DNA from: Physcia stellaris
Lineage: Eukaryota; Ascomycota; Lecanoromycetes; Caliciales; Physciaceae
Direction: 5' to 3'
Assembly: GCA_018902385.1 (NCBI GenBank)
Contig: JABSSW010000020.1
Coordinates: forward strand, 305,546-369,545
DNA: 64,000 nucleotides
A program made the position numbers and the translations under genes. Positions 45,016 through 55,709 of the stretch are shown piece after piece (position 1 is the first letter of the stretch; the number at the start of each line of letters is the position of its first letter). The notes beneath the pieces were generated by a model. That model saw nothing but the letters and a program-made list of their open reading frames with translations. It did not search any database and was not told the DNA's origin.

Positions 45016-46032
45016 TCATGAGATAGATGGCACCAAGAAATAGTAAGCGAGTGCGTAGATGAAGAGCTGCAATCCCAAACTACCATTCGAAAGGAGGCTA
45101 TTCATTGATTTGAGCATTAGTTCGAAGGCTTCCCTCTGGTCAGGTGAAATTCGATTACGCCCACTAACCCTGTCGTCTTCCAAAGTTTGCTGGATTCTTG
45201 CTACGTTTCGTCGAATTAATCTCGTAGGGCCTCCAGGTATGAAAGGATTGTCCCATATAATTCGTGATTCTTTCGAGAGAATCTTCCTCCAGCCCTCTAG
45301 GATGTTTATGAAATCCTGACCACTTACTTCATCTCTGAAAAGAGCCGAAACACTGTTCCCAGATTGCTGCGCCCTCTTAGCGAGCTCAATGATTTCCCTC
45401 ACTTCTTGGTCCCGTCCCGAAGAAAAGTCCCGAGAAGCTGGAGGCTGAGAGTTTTGACTGACCGCCGGACGACGAGAAAGATGAACGCTGTCGAGGTGGA
45501 TGATGCTTGATCCAAAGCCGAACGGTCTGCGTAAGCTCCTCCTCTGGAGCGTATGAAAACACGACAAGCTCTTGGGAAGGTATGAAACAGAACGACTACT
45601 CGGTATCGAAGGTCGATAGCTTTGTACCCAAGCGAGTCCAAGTGTTCGAGCGGCATTCGTGATCTTGTCCGCGTTCTTTTGCCGTGTTAATTGCGAGGAA
45701 ATAGTGCGGCTTAGACTATGACCGCCATGCAGCTTACTCACAGGACCTGCAGTCCGCAAGTCCTTCACCAGGCTATGTGCTGTGAACTCATCTGTCCACG
45801 GACCGCATACTGGAGAGCTTCGTCGTCTCAAAGAGAAAGTACCAGCGGAGCAATCACGGCTCGTGATCCAAGCTGTTTTTGAACCTGATCGATTTCGAGA
45901 CGAGTAGATAGAGAAAAAAGCCTTAATGCCAGACGGGCTTTGCTTCGTTTTTAGAGCAAAAACAGAGCTGCAGACATTATAGACTCCAAGGGACAGGCCC
46001 AGTGGTTTGACTGGAGTTGAGAACAGAGGCAT
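45016..46032 (-). CDS. Hypothetical protein, possibly mitochondrial
   Basis: An intronless 338-residue ORF starting MPLFSTPVKPLGLSLGVYNV. The first 200 residues are Ser/Arg-rich and nearly free of acidic residues, as in long mitochondrial presequences. The C-terminal 130 residues are better structured, with GRDQEVREIIELAKRAQQSG, NPFIPGGPTRLIRRNVARIQ and a final hydrophobic segment (GSLGLQLFIYALAYYFLVPS). I do not recognise a family. A small mitochondrial membrane protein is an inference from these features only. Confidence 0.5.
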   Translation of the reverse strand: MPLFSTPVKPLGLSLGVYNVCSSVFALKTKQSPSGIKAFFSIYSSRNRSGSKTAWITSRDCSAGTFSLRRRSSPVCGPWTDEFTAHSLVKDLRTAGPVSKLHGGHSLSRTISSQLTRQKNADKITNAARTLGLAWVQSYRPSIPSSRSVSYLPKSLSCFHTLQRRSLRRPFGFGSSIIHLDSVHLSRRPAVSQNSQPPASRDFSSGRDQEVREIIELAKRAQQSGNSVSALFRDEVSGQDFINILEGWRKILSKESRIIWDNPFIPGGPTRLIRRNVARIQQTLEDDRVSGRNRISPDQREAFELMLKSMNSLLSNGSLGLQLFIYALAYYFLVPSIS

Positions 46033-47016
46033 TTGAGCTGTGGACTGGTGGTAGAAGAGCGAGTGAGGTAAGTAAATAACACGTTAGTGCGCCTGATGAT
46101 TGATCAGAATATCGTTTATTTGCAGCTAGGCAATGCAAACCTCGGACGTAAAGAGACGAAGACACGTTAATGCTTGTAGCAATTTGTCTCTCAGCAAATT
46201 AACGGATTTAATTCCCTAAGCTGTGCAGACATTAATGGCTACTCTGGTCTTTAGATACCCCGACTGATACGAGTCAAAGTAAGACAACAAATTCGAGGAT
46301 TGAGATGGTTCGAAAGTTGGGATGCCCACAATTACGGAGGTACAACACTTCAGTATGAGACCTACACGTGAGCGCAGTAGCTATCGTCACTCTCGTCTCC
46401 ATACAAGTTTTTGCGATACATGTAAACCCACGATAAATTTCAATATCCGGTAGTACATCACCTATCAAAAACCAAAAGCAGCCGCTGTATGCATCTACAT
46501 ATACTCCGAAGCCATATAGCTCATCAGATGCCTGTATCGAGTTCTGCAAGTGTACAGCCAAGCTCGAACTGGAGAGTTCTTCTCCTAGTCCTGGAACGCA
46601 GTACGTCCGTCTTGATGGTTGTAATCTTTATGGTATGGTTCACGGGGGTATGGACGCTGGAAGCCAGTGCTGCGCTCCTGATGCCCAACGCCGCTGAAAC
46701 TACAAATGAGTGAAAAGGAAGTATGATTAGCCAAGATGTGGTGCAGACTAGTACTCGCAAAAACCTAAAAGAACCAATGTCACAGCGCCGAAGAGTTCTA
46801 GAAGCTTCAGGAAAGCTCCGAAGCCGAAAGGAGTCGTCTGGCCCTTGTGTTATCTCCATTCATAATAACCCGAAGCTCTGATATACTTTCTTCGAACCGA
46901 CCTGCTGTTGCGTCTATGGGTAGACATCTGTTGCATCATATCCTTGACGCAAAGACCCATGGTCTTCAATCATGTCATCAAAAATCCCTGTGAGGATATT
47001 TGAGGTGATGATTTGC
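46033..47016. other. Intergenic, no gene recognised
   Basis: Between the possible mitochondrial protein and the 3' end of the molybdenum cofactor gene. Short ORFs only. Confidence 0.5.
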
Positions 47017-49379
47017 CTATGATGTCGGCGATGTCACTGACTTGAGCGACATATCGTTCTCCTTGCTATAGACGCCCCAGGCACCGCTTTTACCCCCAGA
47101 TTTACCTATCACTTCGACTCCTTCGAGCGTGAGATGCCGGTCGACAGCCTTGCACATATCGATAACAGTCAAGCCTGCACCTACAACTCCAGTGAGAGCT
47201 TCCATCTCGATACCGGTCTTAGCCGTTGTGGATACTGACACAGCGATTCGGATCCCGCCGTAAGAGCCAATTGGTGTTGACAGCACATTGGCCAGTTCTG
47301 CATCTGTATGTGCTGCTGAAGCGCCAGATATATCATCAGGCTTTGAATCAAGACTGGGGGTCTTTTCATTCAAGTCGGTCTCACTAGGATCACACGGATC
47401 TACGATCTCAACATCGGCCACACAGCCTTCAACGCCAATACCTCCATGGGCAAGTGGTATCAGATCTCCGGTCTTCTTGACAGCCATAATGGCAGCGACG
47501 CGAGCAACCGCTAAAACGTCACCCTTCTTGATGGAGTGCTCACGGATGAGCTTCAATGGCTTAGGATTGGAGAAAACAACGCGGCCAATCGCGACAGCGC
47601 GCCGAAAGGTGACAGCCTTGTCCGAGACCGAGATTTGGTGGACATTCGATTGTTGCGTCAGGTGAGGAAGGTCCTTGCTGGCAGTTTCAGAACCTGGCTC
47701 AGGTTTTGCAGGGCCTTGCGAAGAAGTCGAAGAGCACCGAAGAGGTACAAGCGACAGATGAGGGGAGGTAATTAGATGAAAAGGAATATGAGGAGTGCGA
47801 TAGAAAGGGGATACCGAAGTTGGAGTATTGTAAGTTTGCCTCGCTGGGATGCGGCTCTTCAGATGAGAATTTGTAACGATGTAAGGCTGACGCTGATGCC
47901 CGAGTGGAGATTCATCTGAAGAAGCCTTGTATTAGTCAAACGCACTAGGTAGTATCGGGCAAACATCCGTGGATCTCTAGAACTGCGACAGATCATCTTG
48001 ATAGCAAGACTAGTCGGGATGAAAATGTCGATTCAAGACCATACCGAAAGTCGAACCTACCCACCAATCAAGATCATCGGCCGGTTCTTCATATTCTCCA
48101 GCTTACCCATGCCAGCATGTTTCTCCTTCTTCCTTTTGACAGCTAGACCGATAATTTCTAGAAGCTCCCTCTCCCTTTCCCCGTATCCAAGGCTGCTGGT
48201 ACTCCCGGGCAAAGACTGTCTTCTGTCCATCTCTACTTTTTTCAGAGCCTCCATGGCCTCCTCGTCAATGGGTTGCATGTTGTTACCTTTCCTGAGTAGG
48301 TCTCTCAAACTGACCTCGCTGTTGCCGAAGAGACACACTTTCAGATTGCCATCGCTCGTAATTCGTAGTCTGTTGCAACTTCCACAGAAATTGTGGGTCA
48401 TACTCGTGATAAAGCCGATCCGACCAACAAAACCCGGCACGGCAAAGGTCTTACTGGTGTCATTCTCATGGTCTTGAACTTTGTATAGCGTAGGATAAGT
48501 TTCCCGTATCATAGCCAGCATCTCCTTGTAGCTAAGCATCTTCTTTTGACTCCACTTGTTCCCATCGAATGGCATGTATTCGATGAATCTGACTTCAACA
48601 TCTTTTTCCCTCCCCATCTCGACAAACGGGAGGATCTCTCGCTCGTTGATACCTCGCATTACCACGCAATTGATCTTCAACTTGATACCCGCACCAAGTT
48701 TGTTCATCTCCAGTATCCGTTCGATGCTCTTCATCACAGCATCAAAGCCCTTTCGCCGAGTCATGATCTGGAATTGAAATGGATCGAGGGTATCCAAACT
48801 CAGGTTCACGCCGGTCAAACCTGCTTCGACCATGCTGTCGAGCTTGCGGTGGAGGGCGATTCCGTTGGTGGTCAAGCATAGCTCTCGTAAGCCCTTCTGT
48901 CGCAGATTTCCAATCGAGTGCATTAAGTGTACGATATCTTTCCGAATTGTTGGCTCTCCTCCAGTCAGTCGGATCTTGGTCACACCCTGGGATACAAAGA
49001 GAGCCGAGAGGTAGGAAATTTCCGGCGTAGTCAGCAGATGCGAGGCTGGCGAGAGAGGAACGCCTTCCTCTGGCATGCAATATGTGCAGCGGAGGTTACA
49101 TCTTTCGGTGATGCTAATTCGAAGGTAGTCATGATGACGAGAGAAGTTATCTGTCAGAAACTCGGAGAAGGGTTTAGCATGCGGGAGTCGCAGTGAAGGA
49201 CCTGGAGTTGAGGTTTCATGAGAATAGTGTGGAGCTATTGGTGGCGAAGATGGCGGAAGGCCGTGAGTCGACGCTGGTTCGTGAGAGAGTGCTGCAGAGG
49301 CTATCCTTCTGAGGCTCTGTGACATGCTTTTGGCTGCAGGTTGCCCAGCTGCAGCCCGGGATAGACGGCGGCTGATCAT
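47017..49379 (-). CDS. cnxABC: Molybdenum cofactor synthesis protein MOCS1 type (MoaA-MoaC fusion)
   Basis: First step of molybdenum cofactor synthesis: GTP to cyclic pyranopterin monophosphate. Exons 49379..48065 and 47915..47017 with a 149-bp GT-AG intron give 738 codons. The N-terminus is Arg/Ser-rich and could target mitochondria. The MoaA part has the radical-SAM cluster CNLRCTYC, the GGEPTIR motif, and the C-terminal cluster CGSCNRLRI plus a further Cys. The MoaC part has [47 protein letters not shown] and [20 protein letters not shown]. Without splicing, the MoaA part ends ILIGG and a stop at 48057-48059. The donor at 48064 cuts inside the first Gly codon, so splicing removes Gly-Gly and fuses MoaC. 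The symbol follows Aspergillus cnxABC. Confidence 0.88.
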
Positions 49380-49887
49380 GGTTGATGCAATTGACCATAT
49401 GGAGACGGAATTGGAGACTCAAGTTGGGAGGAACCATGGTGATGGTATTGCTCAAGACTCTAGAAAAAGAATCATCGATACACGGCCACCGCCGCCAATA
49501 ATGCGGGCAGACATCATCCCACTCAAGATTAGGGTTACAGATAACATAGCACGTGACGTGAACGTTCATCTTACACACCTTAAGGTACCTAAGTACCTTA
49601 TCGAGAATATTCTTCGAGGGACGATCAATCTGTACAATGAGCCATGGCCTGCTTTATCATTTTTGAAAAGTAACATCATATCGCTATGTAATTTGATGAA
49701 GCTCTATGTACAAGGAGACTAGGCTGGATGCTTGCGGCACCTTGATGAAAGGCATCCACCGCCCACACCTCAAGTAGAAATCGTCAAAATCATAATGTCA
49801 TCAATAGCAGAGGCACGCTAGCCTGCCATCGACCGAATCTACCTTAACGCCATGTAGAAAGGAACGCTTGTGAAGAGAGCGACTGTG
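49380..49887. other. Intergenic, no gene recognised
   Basis: Promoter of the molybdenum cofactor gene and 3' end of the bZIP gene. The palindromic stretch AAGGTACCTAAGTACCTT lies at 49581-49598. Confidence 0.5.
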
Positions 49888-51773
49888 TTACTGCCTCTGA
49901 GGAGTCACCAGAGATATCCTCTCGGAAAGTGCGTCGAGACTAGAACACAATCGCTGAAATCGCTCCATACTGGAACTCAAATCGCTGGAGTCTGCTGTTG
50001 AATCCTCTACAATAAGCTCAACGCGTCCGAATGCTTTTTCTAATTGGATGTTGCCAAAAATTGGCTCCTCTGCCTCGATAGAGGAGGCAGTAGCTGTAGG
50101 ACAGTCGGAGAATAAGGCGAAGGCAGGATCAGACTCGTCGAATCCATCATCATCACTTGGGTTCTCCGGCTCAATCCTAGATTGGAGAGGTTCTGCGACG
50201 CAGGGCATCCTCTCAATGACGGGAGCATCAGTCTTGGTATTCTCATTCGTGGCGAATGGCAGGATTGACGCGGTTGACTTGTCTGACGTGAGGGTAGGTA
50301 CCAATTGGTCAATCGCAGGTCCTTCTGGAATAGATGTTACAGCGTATACTTGTTGGTCGTAGAGACTGAAGTCCATGTTGTTTGACCATGAATCGATGTT
50401 TGACTCATAAGTGCCCAAGTCCACGGGATGTTCCGGGATCATAGTCATGCCAATAAAAGGAGTGTCGAATTGCTGGCTTTGAATATTCTGGGCAGCCTCG
50501 GAATTGGGGTTGACATCCTTATTTGTTGGCTGAGGCGTCAACTCGGACTTCATGACCGAGTCCTCTGGTGGAGCCGGGTCTGAACCTTGGCTGCCGAGCT
50601 CTTTGACATAGTCTTGGAAGGCTGCCGAGGAGAGGATTGATCGAGTCAACTCATGTAGCTGAGCATTCTCTTTCATTAATGCCTCATTCTTAGTCCGTAG
50701 ATCATCGGATTCAGCACTCTTTGCGGCGAGTTCACCTTCGAGCTGCCCGATGTACTCTATTACGGAATTAGTAAAGTTCGGAACAGGGAGGGAAGAGAGT
50801 AATCACCTTTACGACGAGATCGGAAAGCCCTTGCAGAAACTTTGTTCCGAAGCTGACGGCGTTCCTTGCTACTTAGCTTTTTCCCCTCTTCACTGGCTAG
50901 CAGTCTTTCGTCCTCGTCCATCTCATCCTCGTCTTTCTTGATTCGGCTACCGTGAGAATTGCCTCCGTTAGCAGTTGGTGTAGCAGCATCATCGTCGTTC
51001 GAAGAGCCCACGCTATTGTGTCTCATTTGGTTCAAAAGTTGAGAGATCTTTTCTTCAACCAGAGGGTCAGTCGCTGGCCGTTTGCTGCTTCCCGTCGGTC
51101 GTTGAGCGGAGGGACGCGATGAAGAGGCTGCTGCTGCTTGTTGCTTTTGCGCTTCCTCTTTCTGTTTCTGTTCTGCTTGTGCCTTTGCCAAAGCGGCTTG
51201 TTGTTGATGCATACCAGGGTATGCTCGTTTCGGTGGTTGAGGTGTAGTCTCTTGACCACCAATGGCTGAAGGATCAACGAAATCGACATCGAGGCCATCA
51301 ACCGGTTGTGTCAGTAGACTCTGCGGTGCACTGCCAAAGTCTATGTCGATATCTGAAGTATTGTAGGTATTGTATCCTGTGCCATTGGTAAAAGCAAAGT
51401 CATCGCCAGTATTCAAGCCGAGACCATCAGAGGTTGTGGTGCCGTAGAAAGGTTGATTCCGACCGTAGTTGAGCTGATTGGCCTGGTTGACAGAGTAGGC
51501 TTCGAAGAGGGCGCCGACTGGGAGGCCGTTATTGTTGGAGTAGGCCTCATACTGGTGACTTGGTGGAGCGAATAAGGGCTGACTGCTTGGCTGGATTGGC
51601 CGAGTATTGCTATTCGGAATGGAGGTAGGAGCTGAGAGGGACTTTGATCGGCTGGATACTGGCGAGAAGGTTGGCGAGGGGATGGCGACCTGGTCATAAT
51701 TGATGAAGCGGTCGAGGTCATTGGTGTCCAGTGGTACAGGAGACGGTAGGGCTTGCCTCGAAGCCATCATCAT
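49888..51773 (-). CDS. bZIP transcription factor
   Basis: Exons 51773..50807 and 50756..49888 with a 50-bp GT-AG intron; 612 codons. The intron splits the basic region from the leucine zipper: KERRQLRNKVSARAFRSRRK on one side, EYIGQLEGELAAKSAESDDL on the other. The N-x7-R signature NKVSARAFR is present and marks DNA binding as a dimer. The N-terminal 250 residues are Asn/Ser/Tyr-rich, followed by a Gln/Ala coiled stretch (HQQQAALAKAQAEQKQKEEA) and an acidic DEDEMDEDERLLASEEGK before the basic region. The C-terminal part is acidic and could activate transcription. Three ATGs in a row start the protein (51773, 51770, 51767); an in-frame ATG at 51842 is also possible. Target genes cannot be told from sequence. 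Confidence 0.85.
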
Positions 51774-53126
51774 CTTTGTTTGTGTCTCGCCCACTCGATG
51801 GTATACTGGGCCAATGCAGCTGATGGTCCCTGGATGGGCCAAATGCTACCAAGTTCTTCGTGCACAGATTGTTGCCTGAATTCTCGGAATATGCGCCGGG
51901 TGTTCTTTCTGGTGGAGCTGCGAGGTTCTGACGATGTCGGTGATGATTCCGAACGTTATCGGATCGCTGAAAGGAAAGGCAATTAGCGGATTGGAGATGT
52001 CTTGTTGGTTTTGTTCAAGGGAGTTGCAATGTGTGAAGGTGTAAGGTTGTCGGCAGGTGAAACTGTCGTTCTTCAGCTGCGGTTCGGCCAAGGAGGCAGT
52101 GAGGCAGTGCATCGCGAGCGCCAAGACATCCGTTACGAGTGTACCAATCAATTCGCATCATGATGCCCCATTGAGCAACGCCGGAGTCGTTTTACCAATA
52201 AGCCAAATTTAGTATTGGGGTGATTCGGTGATTCGGTGATTCCACACTGCCGATGCACGACAGCATAAAATTGTGCAAATCGTACTCCAAACCTGACTCG
52301 TCGCAGCATGGAAATTGGAACACGCCACACGCATTATTCCTACACGCCTGGGATATTATAGCCGACGGTACGGACTAAGGCAAGTATAAGTTAAGGCAGT
52401 GCCCGCTTTTCCTCGTAATTTGCAGAGCCTCAACAGATTCTTCGGCAATGCGACTCGGACAAGGACAGAAGGAGTACGCCTGTTGACCCAAGCCTGGTGA
52501 AGGTGAACTGGAAGTTTTTATTATGCACGAGGCTAGACTAAGTACAATGTTGACCCAAGCCTAGGGAGCTGAATTCCAGCACCTCACAAATCCCTACAAC
52601 ACTCCAAGCTTTCCAAGGCTGAGATGACTGATCCTCACCAATTTCATTATCGTGTTTCCAATATAGATATGGTGCCCACCGACCACGGGATGCGGATCAT
52701 TTGGGTGTACCGGCTCGCTGCGATCGAGTGGGAATAGGCATAGCTACTAGCAAAGGTAATCGCGACAACAGTGTATGAAGCCCAGCCGTGTGATTTATTC
52801 CAACGATTTCATATCAAAGAGCGCCGTTACTAGTGGATCAATTTGTTTTTCGGTCTTTTCCTGATCTTACTTCCATGGTACTCCGTTCGCATGTCGCCTG
52901 GCGCCTACCGTCCCGCTCTGTGCCAGAAAGGTTCCGCATGTTTGATTGTTGGAGGATATGAATTGGAAAATTGTTAGGAAACCGACATCGTGTAATAATA
53001 ATGGAGGAGGCGATCTTCTTCACGAAATTGTTCTCCATACTGTTTTCTCCATTGTCCTTCCTCTCTTGTATTTCCTCCTTGCCAATTCTGAAAGTCCATA
53101 TCAGGTGGTCTTAGGGCTCCAATCAA
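51774..53126. other. Intergenic, no gene recognised
   Basis: Long divergent upstream region between the bZIP factor and a small secreted protein. The direct repeat GGTGATTCGGTGATTCGGTGATT lies at about 52219-52242. No coding region was recognised. Confidence 0.5.
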
Positions 53127-53759
53127 ATGCATCTTCTATTGTTTATCGTATTTCTCTGCGCAACTTCAACAACGGTGACTTCGTTGTCTTCACCGTTAGC
53201 GCCGGTCCTCTGGTCTTTAACTTCTTCCAAGAACCTCACCAGGTCGGTCTTTTCCCTATCAACATCGCCTACTTGTTGCTGCTGATCCAGCATCTATCGA
53301 CTGACAGGCAAATGTAGGGTTCTAGCCGGTGATTATCCAGTACATTTCCATGTCCCATACACACCCACGGCCCTATGGCTGCGACTCGCTCGCCCTCTAG
53401 ATTATGTGGAAATGGCAATCATGATTGAAGTAATGGCAGATCATGTAAAGACCCAGATCGAAGCACAAGGCGGTGCTGCTGCGCTCATCCCACAAGAGGG
53501 GTTTACCTGGGATATGGGCGACCAGCAAGCCTTCACTGTTACCAGTGAAACGTCATCACCAATATCTCACCAGATAACCTGGGGCGTTTTGAGCGACGTA
53601 ATCGAGGGACTGAAGTTGTTCCTAATCGAAGGGAAACGGCCCCGAGAGTGTTACTTCCGAGTCGAGAAAGTCATTGGAGGGCGATATGTCCATGCCGGTC
53701 GTGGAATGCTGGTCCGGAGAAGTCAAAGGAGCGGAGTGACTGGTATTGCTGAGTCATAA
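53127..53759 (+). CDS. Small secreted protein, unknown function
   Basis: Exons 53127..53242 and 53318..53759; 186 codons, 75-bp GT-AG intron. The first exon codes for a signal peptide (MHLLLFIVFLCATSTTVTSL). The mature part starts RVLAGDYPVHFHVPYTPTAL and continues with RLARPLDYVEMAIMIEVMAD, GFTWDMGDQQAFTVTSETSS and ITWGVLSDVIEGLKLFLIEG. It ends with a basic tail after RYVHAGRGMLV. There are almost no cysteines, so this is not a typical disulphide-rich effector. An alternative first-exon frame (from 52946) is open but lacks a signal peptide and does not splice in phase as well. Likely a lineage-specific extracellular protein; no function can be given. Confidence 0.6.
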
Positions 53760-53877
53760 GTCCTGTCAGACACGTTCTTAGTTTTAAACTGCCAACTTTG
53801 CCAATGCATTGCAAGTGCGTCAGACCAAGCGTGTGACACAGGTCGTCTGAATGAAAATCGAACTGAAGAGCTTGTCA

Positions 53878-55460
53878 TTATGTGTAAGTCTGGTACCTTT
53901 GGTCTCCCATGTGACGAGCGGATTTTCGAAGGGGCCTCGCGCCTTCTTCATCGTCTTCTTCCATGCCTGCGTCAACATTGACTTTCTTTGGCCAATTCTT
54001 AGCAATGTCGATGTTCGATCTTGGGGCCCACATTTCCAGGAATTGGAAGATTAGAAAATCGATGACAACACAAAGACAAAATAGCTTTCCAGCCCATATA
54101 CCGCATCCATAGTATCTCTTCAATCGATCGATAAGCGCGAAACTTTGTACGCCTGCTCTTCCTCGGGTGGCTGACCATCCAACACCCGATGTGTCGCCAT
54201 AAAACTCTTCTTCACTTAGGGCTCCAGTAATTCCGTCATAAACCCTTTCTGTACGTTCAGCTACATTGGTCCACGAGTACATCATCTTGACTTGATCATG
54301 GAATTTCTCTGTCCGGACTTTGTTTGCTCTGAATGCAGCAATGGCCTTCTGGGTTGCCAGAACCAGATCATCCTCTTCTGGCTTTGCGAAAGTTGTCATG
54401 TGCGGTGGTAGTACCTCAGGGATGCCGCCTACACGGGTGCACACAACATAGAGACCGCAGCTAGCTGCTTCGACAATGACTGTGCCAAAGGCTTCTGTGA
54501 GACTGGGATGGAGATAGATTTGACCACGAACCATGACATCTCGGACTTCCTCATGTCGGACAGGACCCAGAAGCTCTACGCGATCTTGGAGCACGCGCCG
54601 TTCGAGCATTTGCTCAAGATCGATGGCCTTAGGCCCGGAGCCTGCGATGATGAAGCGCACATAAGGGTCATGGGCTAAGATACGAGGGATAGCGGCTATT
54701 AGAAGGTCGGTGCCTTTATTGTAAAAGAGTCGGGATATTACAACGATAGTAATCACATCGTGCGGTCCAAAATGCCGAGGTCTTACGATAGATCGATCAC
54801 GCCGCGAGGTGTCTGACTGTGCGTGCTTATTGCTAGAATTGGATGGCAGCGGTTCAAAGCTTTCTGCTACTAGGGCATTTGGTATCACCGAGACCATGAG
54901 TGGGTCTAGAGAAGCTCGCAATACTGTATTCTCTTTGCTGTGCGGCTTGTTAGCTGCCGAATAGCATTAGAAGTAGAATAGCCGTACCTTGTATGGCTGA
55001 CACAGACTACATGGTCCACATCACTCAGAGTGAATTTTAGCAATTTGTTGGTCAAGATACTTCCAGCATCGGCGAATCCGAAGAGCGAATGATCTGTGAA
55101 GACTGTACGCAGGCCCATAGTTCTGGCGTGTAGGATGGCTTCATGGCAGAGACTGCTTAGACTGGCATGTCCGTGCACGATCTCGATGTCTTCTCTCAAT
55201 ATTATATTACGAAAGATAGGAAAGAAAGAAAAAACGGTGGGAAAAGTACTTTCCCGATAGATGACCAAAAAAGGGACATGGTACACCTTCAGGCCGTTAG
55301 TGAGATACCTAACGCCTGTACGGCCTTTGTAAGCATGCGTGATGATGACGACCTTGTGACCACGATCTATCAATTTGGTAGATAGCTGATAGATATGACT
55401 CTCGACTCCCCCAGGCTGGGGAAAGAAGAAGTCGCTGACCATTGCAATATTGTAAGGCAT
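53878..55460 (-). CDS. GPI3: GPI anchor GlcNAc-transferase catalytic subunit (Gpi3/PIG-A)
   Basis: Catalytic subunit of the ER enzyme that transfers GlcNAc from UDP-GlcNAc to phosphatidylinositol, the first step in GPI anchor synthesis. Exons 55460..54988 and 54937..53878, 50-bp GT-AG intron; 511 codons. It is a GT4-family glycosyltransferase: [20 protein letters not shown] at the start, [58 protein letters not shown], then the EX7E motif in [15 protein letters not shown]. One C-terminal membrane segment ([19 protein letters not shown]) is followed by an acidic tail facing the cytosol. The protein has no signal peptide, as expected. Its start lies 249 bases from the divergent DBP6-type gene. 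Confidence 0.95.
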
Positions 55461-55709
55461 CTTGGAGGTTTTTTGTTGAATAACTCTCCTGTAAAACGGA
55501 GTGGAGAGAGCGTCATGATTGACATGGCATTGGACTATTGGATGCCAGTCATGACGGATCTCCTCAAAGCAGGAGCCTCAACAGAGGGGGAAAGAATTGA
55601 TGCCAAGCTCTTCAGCGTCAACGCGTCAAACGCGTCTCAGTGGACCTCGGCAACAATTTTCTGTCAGTTTCTAGCCCTACTAGTAGAGAGTTCAATTGGC
55701 TTCAGCGTC
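55461..55709. promoter_or_regulatory. GPI3-DBP6 bidirectional promoter
   Basis: Only 249 bases separate the proposed start codons of these divergent housekeeping genes, so they must share or overlap promoters. An ORF in frame with the helicase runs through it (from 55395) but reads into GPI3 and lacks helicase-like sequence. Confidence 0.55.

Noticed and set aside
55395-55709. N-terminal extension of the Dbp6-type helicase
   Set aside because: The upstream frame runs into the GPI3 coding sequence and lacks helicase-like features; ATG 55710 gives the usual family N-terminus.
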